A DNA stretch of 33,994 nucleotides from a virus. Every line of letters begins with the position of its first letter. Position 1 is the first letter of the stretch. Where the stretch lies: IMG/VR virus record IMGVR_UViG_3300030333_006202, positions 1-33,994 of that record; one strand, 5' to 3'. Positions 7,056-13,925 of this stretch are shown here, one piece after another. The position numbers and the translations under genes were made by a program. The notes below the pieces were generated by a model, which saw nothing but the letters and a program-made list of their open reading frames with translations, did not search any database and had not been told where the DNA came from.

Positions 7056-7742
7056 GTGAGATATATTAAAAATCCACTCAATGAGGTGGAGGTTGAACAA
7101 ATTATTAAATATCTTGTACCATGTTGTGAACATTTTAAATCATTTGCTATGTGGGATAATGATAATAAGAAAAATATTGTAGAAGTACCTGATTGGGAAG
7201 AAAAAATAAATGAAGATGCTTTCTTAGAACTTTATAATAAAAAAGAACCACAAGACGGCAATAATAGTAAGAATTTATTTAAAAATGATTTAGATGAGGT
7301 GGGATTGAAACATTGGATTGATGGAGTTATAAAAGTATTATCAAAAAAGTATCAACCAATTACAATAAGGGGTACTTTTTATTATCCACCTACGGGATAC
7401 ATGGGGTGGCATACTAATGCCAATGCTCCAGGTGAAAGATTTTATATTACTTGGGCTAGTGAGGATAAGAAATCATTCTTTAGATACTATGATAATGAAA
7501 AGAATGAAATAATCACTGACTATGATGATAAGGGACTCACTATAAGACAATTTACAATACCAAAATCAGCACCTCATTTCTGGCATTGTGTTGGTAGTGA
7601 GTGTGATAGGTTTAGTTTTGGGTTTATGGTTGGAAGTGATGTAACATTAGATTTTGATATGTATCAAAAAATACTTGATGGACTTGGAGATAAGGATATA
7701 ACTGAATATATTAATAAGTTAGTACATGAAAAACATAGTTAG
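7056..7742 (+). CDS. Cupin-fold 2OG-Fe(II)-like oxygenase candidate
   Basis: This 228-aa protein starts at GTG, 9 nt after the fibre stop. GTFYYPPTGYMGWHTNAN, RFYITWA, FTIPKSAPHFWH and CDRFSFGF look like the strands of a double-stranded beta helix oxygenase. H119 in WHTN and H174 or H177 in HFWH are candidate iron ligands, with R185 as a possible 2OG anchor. The usual HxD is HxN here (N121), so catalysis is less certain than for the two earlier oxygenases. It overlaps the carbamoyltransferase by 17 nt, which suggests the two products act together. Cyanophage genes of this sort are often left as hypothetical; substrate unknown. Confidence 0.62.
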   Translation: MRYIKNPLNEVEVEQIIKYLVPCCEHFKSFAMWDNDNKKNIVEVPDWEEKINEDAFLELYNKKEPQDGNNSKNLFKNDLDEVGLKHWIDGVIKVLSKKYQPITIRGTFYYPPTGYMGWHTNANAPGERFYITWASEDKKSFFRYYDNEKNEIITDYDDKGLTIRQFTIPKSAPHFWHCVGSECDRFSFGFMVGSDVTLDFDMYQKILDGLGDKDITEYINKLVHEKHS

Positions 7743-9201
7743 TATATTTGGTGGACATGATGCTAATATTACATTCTTTAATGGACAATATCATATCATT
7801 GAGATTGAAAGACTTGTAAAGGAAAGATATGCCAATCTGTATAGTGATGATTCAGTTAACATTGATGATATACTTAAGGAGTGCCAAAATATTGCTACTA
7901 AATTCTGGGGTATAGAGAATGATTATGAATGTGTTTTAATCAATAGTCAGTGGAAGAAACCTAGATCATTAATTGAAAATGTTTTTAAATCTGATAAGTA
8001 TCTAACACTAACTAATCATCATTATACACACGCTTACTCTGCTTTTTATCAGTCGCCATATAAAGAAGCATTGATTTTGTCTTATGATGGTGGTGGAGAA
8101 AAAGAATATTTTAATTTTTATTCAGGGAATTGTAATGGTATTACTTTATTGAATAAAATTCCTATCAACATGGGACAAGGATATTGGAGAAGTGCATCTT
8201 TAATTAAACAGATTACAGAGAGAAGTAAAGATAGAAGATCTTATCCTGGTAAATTGATGGGACTTGCTGGATATGGAACTATAAAGAAAAAAATGTTACC
8301 TCATCTTCGTCAGTTCTTTGAAACAAGAGATGGAAAGATATTGAGTATGATAGAAGGTTGTAATTATTATCAAGGAACTGGTGGTGAGAATTTTGCAGCA
8401 ACAATACAAAAAACTCTTGAGGATATATTATTTGAAGAATTAGATAAGTATTATTCTAATATACCATTGGTAGTTACTGGTGGATGTGCATTGAATGTTA
8501 TTATTAATGAGAAGATTAAAGATAGGTATAAGAGAGAAGTATATGTTCCACCAAATCCGCATGATGGTGGGTTATCATTAGGACATATGTTCTGTTATCA
8601 GAAACCAGAGAAAAGAGTTGATGTTACTTATAATGGATTACCATTACTTGATAGAGATAAGTTAAAGGATTATAATACTAAGAAGGTTACTAAAAAAGAT
8701 ATTGCTAGATTACTTAAGGATGGTAAAATAATAGGATTAATATATGGTGATTCTGAGGTTGGTCCTCGTGCATTAGGTAATCGTTCAATTGTATGTGATC
8801 CTAGTATTCCTGAGATGAAAGACATATTAAACTCTAAAGTCAAATATAGAGAATCTTATAGACCCTTTGCACCTTTCTGTAAAAAGGAAGATGCACATAA
8901 GTACTTTGAGTCTAGAGACTTTGAAAATATGGAGTATATGAGTTTTGCTGTTAAGGTTAAAGTAGATACTCTTCCATCCATTACTCATGTAGATGGTACT
9001 GCAAGACTACAAACGGTTACAGAAGAATCCCATTCACATTTCTATGAATTACTTACTGAGTTTGGTAAGATTTCTGATACAAATGTGTTATTGAATACTT
9101 CATTTAATACTAGAGGTAAACCAATATTATCTAGAATATCTGATGCTGTTAAAATATTGGATTACGTTATAGTGGATGATTATATTATGATAAATAGCTA
9201 A
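7726..9201 (+). CDS. Carbamoyltransferase, NodU/TobZ/NovN family
   Basis: This 491-aa protein has the two-part family layout. The N-terminal ASKHA-like half starts SIFGGHDANITFF and carries the metal-binding HHYTH (H98, H99, H102) and DGGGE (121-125). The C-terminal half contains GDSEVGPRALGNRS and YRESYRPFAPF (about residues 340-380), which form the carbamoyl-adenylate site of the YrdC-like fold. Family members transfer carbamoyl from carbamoyl phosphate, through carbamoyl-AMP, to a hydroxyl, typically on a sugar or antibiotic. It is somewhat shorter than many bacterial homologues (about 550-600 aa). Similar genes occur in marine cyanophages. Its placement between two fibre genes and its coupling to an oxygenase suggest a fibre, glycan or host-surface substrate; this is inference. 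Confidence 0.88.
   Translation: MKNIVSIFGGHDANITFFNGQYHIIEIERLVKERYANLYSDDSVNIDDILKECQNIATKFWGIENDYECVLINSQWKKPRSLIENVFKSDKYLTLTNHHYTHAYSAFYQSPYKEALILSYDGGGEKEYFNFYSGNCNGITLLNKIPINMGQGYWRSASLIKQITERSKDRRSYPGKLMGLAGYGTIKKKMLPHLRQFFETRDGKILSMIEGCNYYQGTGGENFAATIQKTLEDILFEELDKYYSNIPLVVTGGCALNVIINEKIKDRYKREVYVPPNPHDGGLSLGHMFCYQKPEKRVDVTYNGLPLLDRDKLKDYNTKKVTKKDIARLLKDGKIIGLIYGDSEVGPRALGNRSIVCDPSIPEMKDILNSKVKYRESYRPFAPFCKKEDAHKYFESRDFENMEYMSFAVKVKVDTLPSITHVDGTARLQTVTEESHSHFYELLTEFGKISDTNVLLNTSFNTRGKPILSRISDAVKILDYVIVDDYIMINS
9190..9196 (+). promoter_or_regulatory. T4-type late promoter box inside the carbamoyltransferase 3' end
   Basis: ATAAATA lies in the last codons of the upstream gene and ends 20 nt before the GTG at 9217. 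The sequence after it (gctaaaaattatattgttta) closely resembles the leaders before 2999 and 13926. Confidence 0.6.
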
Positions 9202-9216
9202 AAATTATATTGTTTA

Positions 9217-12200
9217 GTGGCAGCGTTTAATTTTCCAGATAGTCCTAATACTAATGACACTCATACTGAAAACAGTATTACGTGGAAGTGGGATGGTTTT
9301 GTCTGGAGAAGATTAAGTGGTGTTGGTGCACCAACAGGGCCACAAGGTGCTCAAGGTATTCAAGGGCATCAAGGATTCCAAGGGCATCAAGGACATCAGG
9401 GACATCAGGGACACCAAGGGCATCAAGGACATCAAGGTGTTGATGGAAATGCTGGTAATGTTGGAGCTCAAGGATCTCAAGGACATCAAGGACATCAAGG
9501 ATTCCAAGGACACCAAGGTATTCAAGGACATCAAGGAAGACAAGGTTCTCCTGGAAACAATGGTAATGATGGTACTGATGGAGCTCAAGGGCATCAAGGG
9601 CATCAAGGATTCCAAGGGCATCAGGGGCATCAAGGACATCAAGGTGTTGATGGAAATGCTGGAAATGCTGGAGTCCAAGGACCTCAAGGACGACAGGGTG
9701 CTGATGGAAACTTTGGTGGAGCAACATTTGAATATCAATTTACTGATGCAACAGTTGGGAATAATACCAATATTACTCCAGGTAAATTAGCATTTAATAA
9801 TTCAAATATACCTGATGCAACTCAATTGTTTATTGATGATCTTGATGGTGGGGATACTAATACTGATATACAAACATTTTTAACAACGATTGATGACTCT
9901 ACCTCTACAATTAAAGGTCATTTTAGAATATCTAATAAACTAGATGCTGATGATTTTGCATTATTCACTATTTCTTCAACAACTAGTGCAAATAGTTTTT
10001 GGACAGTAACTTGTGCACATCTTTCTGGTAGTGCAAGTTCATTTAGTAATAACGAAGATGTAATAATAACTTTTGCTAGAACTGGTGATAAAGGAGATAT
10101 AGGTGTTCAAGGGCATCAAGGATTCCAAGGACACCAAGGAAAACAAGGTTCTCCTGGAAATCTAGGTGCTCAAGGACATCAAGGACATCAAGGATTCCAA
10201 GGACATCAAGGATTCCAAGGACACCAAGGACATCAGGGACATCAGGGACACCAAGGATTCCAAGGACACCAAGGAAAACAAGGTTCTCCTGGAAACAATG
10301 GTAATGATGGTAGTGATGGAGCTCAAGGACATCAGGGACATCAAGGATTCCAAGGTATTCAGGGACATCAGGGACATCAGGGACACCAAGGATTCCAAGG
10401 TATAGGACATCAAGGTACTGCTGGTACACTTGCTACTAACTATACAAATAGTCTTTCAAATTCAGTTCAAAGAACCATTCAATCGAAGTTTGATGATTTC
10501 GTAAATATATTAGATTTTGGTGTAGAGGAGGGAAGTTCAAAGAGTAATACAGTTAGAACTAATAATACTACTAGATTTGAAAATGCTCTCGCTCATGAAA
10601 AAAGAATTTATATACCAGCAGGAACATATGAATTTAATGATGAAATTGATATTGCAAATAAAACTGTTACTCTGTTTGGAGATGGTGAGCGTTTAAGTAT
10701 TTTAAGTTGGGAAACTGCAACTGGTGCTAATGGAATTCATTGGTCTACAAATAATCCAGAAAGAACTCTTACAGTAAGAGATCTTAAATTAAGAACATCT
10801 GCAGATAAATCTGGAAGTCCAATTTATGCACAAGATACCTCAACTAATGGTGGAACAATTAATCCAAATGTAGTTATTGAGAATGTTGTTGCAGAATATA
10901 ATGGAAACACAAGTAGGTGGCAAAAAGGATTTCATCTTGAAGATTGTCGTAATGGTTATTGTAATAGAGCAATTTTTAGAGGTAATCCTGCATCAACAAA
11001 ACAGTCTGATTATGGATTTTTGATGGATGGAAATCAAATAGGTTGTATTGATGTTGTTTTATCTCAATGTCAGGTTTCAGATTTGCGTGGAGATCCTGGT
11101 GCTGCATTTTTGATTAGAGGAACATGTGAAGGTATTCATATTCAGAGTTGTATGGCGATTAATACTGATAGAGGTGTACAGAGTGATAATCATCAGAATT
11201 CAGGTGGAACTGAAACTGGAGAACCATTTGTTACTGTAAGCGATTGTCATTTTAATGTTCATGAAAAGGGTATATTATTCCAACGTGTTTTCCAATCGTT
11301 CATATCTAATAATCACATTCAGGCTTGTGATATTACAACTATTGGATCTCTTGTAAATTGGATGGGAATTGAATTTGCTTCTGCAACTGGTGGTGCTATT
11401 AAATGTCAGAATATTCAGATACATCAAAACTTATTTCATGCAGGTTTTAGTGGAAGGAACGCATTAACAGATAGGGGTGCATTTATTAATTTTGCTGAGA
11501 ATGTATGTCTTGATAACAATCAATTTAAGGAATGTGATGACCCTGTTATTGAAATAACAAATACAGTTAGTAATTCCCAAGTTTTAAATAATAGATTTGA
11601 TAATTGTGATACTCCTCATATCACAAATAATGGTACAAATGTTATAACAGCAACTCCTGCTGGAGCACAAGGTAATATTGGACATCAAGGTACTGCTGGT
11701 ACTGATGGAAATGCTGGTAATGATGGAGCTCAAGGACACCAAGGATTCCAAGGACATCAAGGTAGACAAGGTTCTCCTGGAAACAATGGAAACAATGGTA
11801 ATGATGGAGCTCAAGGACATCAAGGATTCCAAGGATTCCAAGGTAATAATGGAAACAATAGCAATGTAGCAGGACCACAAGGTGTCCAAGGTTCTCCTGG
11901 TTCAGCAACATCAGGAATAACTAAAATTGCTATAATAGAGCGTAGAGAAGGTAGTAGTGTTAGTGATTTACCTGCTGTTGCTACAGATACATGGTTCACA
12001 AGAGAATTAACTCATAAGAATGATCCTCAGAATTTTGTTACTTTCCCAGAACCTTCTGATACTTCCAGTGATAAGACTCAGTGGTCATTACCTGCAGGTA
12101 CTTATAGGATAAAATGGAGTGCTCCTATGGTTAGGTGTGATAGACACCAATCAAAATTAGTTTATTCAGTTAATTCTAATTTTGGTAGTTCTACTGACGT

Positions 12201-13578
12201 TTTCGGATCTTCTGAGCTTATTGAAAATAGTGATAATACTGTAGGAACAAGATCTTTTGGTGAAACTATAGTAACTCTTACCCAAAAAACATGGTTTAAA
12301 ATTCAGCATATAGTTGGTGGACCTTCTACTGGTTCAATGCACAACTTTAGGGGTGCTACTACTGCTGATACTTTCTTAAGTGGTGGTGCTACAGATCCAC
12401 CAACTTGGTCAGTTTTTACACAAGTATCCATACAAGACTTAGCAACAGCAGTTGCTTCAACTTCAACAGGAACAACTAAGATTGCAACAGTCAAAGATCA
12501 AAGGGCCATTACGGGAAATTCCACGAATGATAATGGAGGGGCTGCTAGTGCAGGTGCTAATAACAGACTTTTAAACACAGTACATGATCCACATAATATT
12601 GGTATTTCTCTTCATAGTCCAACTAGTCAGTTTGGAGGTCAGTTCTCATCAATAATTTCAGTTCCTGCAGGTACTTATAGTATTAGATGGTTCTCTCCTG
12701 TTTGGAATGTTCATTTACATAATACTACAATATATTATTCTCAAAGTTCTAGCACAAATGCAAGTGGGCGACTTAACAGTAGTGTATCTTCAGTACAGGG
12801 TTCTTCTGATTTTGCTGCAACAGAGCAAACTGTTGACGGTGCTGTCGTCAATAATACATCTTCAACTTCATTTGGAAATATTGCTTCTGTAACCTTTTCT
12901 GCTACCACTTATGTTCAATTAGTGCATTGGTGCCAACAAGCACAAGCAACATATGGACTTGGTTCTGCTAACTATTCTTCAAATGCTGGTGATTCAGTTT
13001 TTGCACAAATAATAATAGAAGACTTAGCAACTAGAGTTGCTCCAGGTGCAACAGGTGCTCAAGGTGTACAGGGTGCTACTGGTTCTGCTGGTACTGGTAA
13101 AGTTATAAATGTATGGACTTCTCGTAGGACAACTGCTATTTCTACTCAAAACACTAGTTGGCAAAATATTGGTAATTTGGATGTAACTGTTACTCCTGCC
13201 TCTTCTAATAGTAAGTTTCTTATTATGGCTAATGCTAATGCTTCACATACTAACAACAATGGACATGATGGTTTGGTAAGATTAGCAAAAACTGTAGGCG
13301 GTACTACCACTGGATTGGGAAATGGTACTGGTGGTACTGGTACTGTTACTGATGCTAATCAAGGTTTCTTACAGGTTGCTGGACAGAATAGTTATTATGA
13401 AATGAGTCATGGTGCTACAACTTATCTTGATGCTCCTGGTAATACTAATCAAATTATATATAGAATACAATATAGAAATTGTAATCCTAGTAACACAACG
13501 TATATAAATCAAAGAGCTGTAGCTCCAGCAGGTTTCCGATCTGCTTCTAGTATAACAGTTATGGAGTTATCATCATGA
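9217..13578 (+). CDS. 1453-aa composite tail fibre: collagen, beta-domain, pectate-lyase-like helix
   Basis: The GTG start is supported because AAFNFPDSPNTNDTHTEN then aligns with the N-termini of three other fibres. The order is: anchor (1-35); collagen (41-166); duplicated beta-domain (167-294); collagen (290-405); a right-handed beta helix of the pectate lyase superfamily (about 410-814, with ILDFGVEEG, RIYIPAGTYEF and TLFGDG); collagen (816-899). Two related C-terminal domains follow, each opening TKIA and containing LPAGTY or VPAGTY (about 901-1085, 1086-1275). A last beta domain of about 170 residues ends the protein. The helix may bind or depolymerise surface polysaccharide; no catalytic residues could be assigned. 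It contains five GSP triplets. The next gene overlaps by 4 nt. Confidence 0.86.
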   Translation: MAAFNFPDSPNTNDTHTENSITWKWDGFVWRRLSGVGAPTGPQGAQGIQGHQGFQGHQGHQGHQGHQGHQGHQGVDGNAGNVGAQGSQGHQGHQGFQGHQGIQGHQGRQGSPGNNGNDGTDGAQGHQGHQGFQGHQGHQGHQGVDGNAGNAGVQGPQGRQGADGNFGGATFEYQFTDATVGNNTNITPGKLAFNNSNIPDATQLFIDDLDGGDTNTDIQTFLTTIDDSTSTIKGHFRISNKLDADDFALFTISSTTSANSFWTVTCAHLSGSASSFSNNEDVIITFARTGDKGDIGVQGHQGFQGHQGKQGSPGNLGAQGHQGHQGFQGHQGFQGHQGHQGHQGHQGFQGHQGKQGSPGNNGNDGSDGAQGHQGHQGFQGIQGHQGHQGHQGFQGIGHQGTAGTLATNYTNSLSNSVQRTIQSKFDDFVNILDFGVEEGSSKSNTVRTNNTTRFENALAHEKRIYIPAGTYEFNDEIDIANKTVTLFGDGERLSILSWETATGANGIHWSTNNPERTLTVRDLKLRTSADKSGSPIYAQDTSTNGGTINPNVVIENVVAEYNGNTSRWQKGFHLEDCRNGYCNRAIFRGNPASTKQSDYGFLMDGNQIGCIDVVLSQCQVSDLRGDPGAAFLIRGTCEGIHIQSCMAINTDRGVQSDNHQNSGGTETGEPFVTVSDCHFNVHEKGILFQRVFQSFISNNHIQACDITTIGSLVNWMGIEFASATGGAIKCQNIQIHQNLFHAGFSGRNALTDRGAFINFAENVCLDNNQFKECDDPVIEITNTVSNSQVLNNRFDNCDTPHITNNGTNVITATPAGAQGNIGHQGTAGTDGNAGNDGAQGHQGFQGHQGRQGSPGNNGNNGNDGAQGHQGFQGFQGNNGNNSNVAGPQGVQGSPGSATSGITKIAIIERREGSSVSDLPAVATDTWFTRELTHKNDPQNFVTFPEPSDTSSDKTQWSLPAGTYRIKWSAPMVRCDRHQSKLVYSVNSNFGSSTDVFGSSELIENSDNTVGTRSFGETIVTLTQKTWFKIQHIVGGPSTGSMHNFRGATTADTFLSGGATDPPTWSVFTQVSIQDLATAVASTSTGTTKIATVKDQRAITGNSTNDNGGAASAGANNRLLNTVHDPHNIGISLHSPTSQFGGQFSSIISVPAGTYSIRWFSPVWNVHLHNTTIYYSQSSSTNASGRLNSSVSSVQGSSDFAATEQTVDGAVVNNTSSTSFGNIASVTFSATTYVQLVHWCQQAQATYGLGSANYSSNAGDSVFAQIIIEDLATRVAPGATGAQGVQGATGSAGTGKVINVWTSRRTTAISTQNTSWQNIGNLDVTVTPASSNSKFLIMANANASHTNNNGHDGLVRLAKTVGGTTTGLGNGTGGTGTVTDANQGFLQVAGQNSYYEMSHGATTYLDAPGNTNQIIYRIQYRNCNPSNTTYINQRAVAPAGFRSASSITVMELSS
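9337..9714 (+). repeat. Collagen-type repeat tract
   Basis: Gly-X-Y coding DNA, mostly GHQ and GFQ, includes one GRQ-GSP unit nearly identical at DNA level to those in the 2999 gene. Confidence 0.88.
9715..10098 (+). repeat. Duplicated beta-domain, copy 2
   Basis: About 128 residues from GGATFEY to GDKGD, with the same core and the same last 15 residues as copy 1 at 3491-3868. The two copies differ mainly in two loops. Confidence 0.85.
10084..10431 (+). repeat. Collagen-type repeat tract
   Basis: Gly-X-Y coding DNA with two GKQ-GSP triplet pairs, GHQ/GFQ runs and a break at GIGHQG just before the pectate-lyase-like domain. Confidence 0.88.
11662..11913 (+). repeat. Collagen-type repeat tract
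   Basis: Gly-X-Y coding DNA after the beta helix. Its last part (GFQGFQGNNGNN then SNV and GPQGVQG) matches the end of the shaft in the first, partial fibre gene. Confidence 0.88.
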
Positions 13579-13892
13579 GTTTAGATCACGAGGCAATTTA
13601 TAAAGCATATCCAAATGTTGTCACTATTGATGATGATACGGGTGCTTATGATGAAGCAGGAAGTATAGTAAATCTTGATTTATCAAATATTGCTGCAGCA
13701 AGAGTAGAATTAGATAAACTTAATTATAAAAGGGATAGAGTACTTGGTATTGGTACTACTGCTGGATATCCTGATTGGAGGGAGCAAATGGACATGTTGT
13801 ACCATGATATTAAGAATGGTACTTTAAATACTTCTGGTAAGTGGTATGTTGGAATAACTAGTGTAAAAACAAATATACCAAAACCATCTTAA
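13575..13892 (+). CDS. Small tail-fibre accessory protein, chaperone-like
   Basis: This 105-aa protein overlaps the 1453-aa fibre by 4 nt (ATGA), so it is very likely translated with it. The C-terminal part, YPDWREQMDMLYHDIKNG, matches the YPxxxEQLDxLYHD element seen in many small phage proteins next to fibres, including XkdW-like and assembly chaperone families. The N-terminal part resembles a short dimerising segment (AARVELDKLNYKRDR). A chaperone or cap for the preceding fibre is likely. The exact family is not certain. Confidence 0.68.
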   Translation: MSLDHEAIYKAYPNVVTIDDDTGAYDEAGSIVNLDLSNIAAARVELDKLNYKRDRVLGIGTTAGYPDWREQMDMLYHDIKNGTLNTSGKWYVGITSVKTNIPKPS

Positions 13893-13899
13893 AAGATGA

Positions 13900-13906
13900 A
13901 TAAATA
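13900..13906 (+). promoter_or_regulatory. T4-type late promoter box
   Basis: ATAAATA lies 19 nt before the ATG at 13926, followed by gctaaaaaaatattgtata. This is almost the same leader as before 9217 and 2999, again without a Shine-Dalgarno. Confidence 0.68.
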
Positions 13907-13925
13907 GCTAAAAAAATATTGTATA

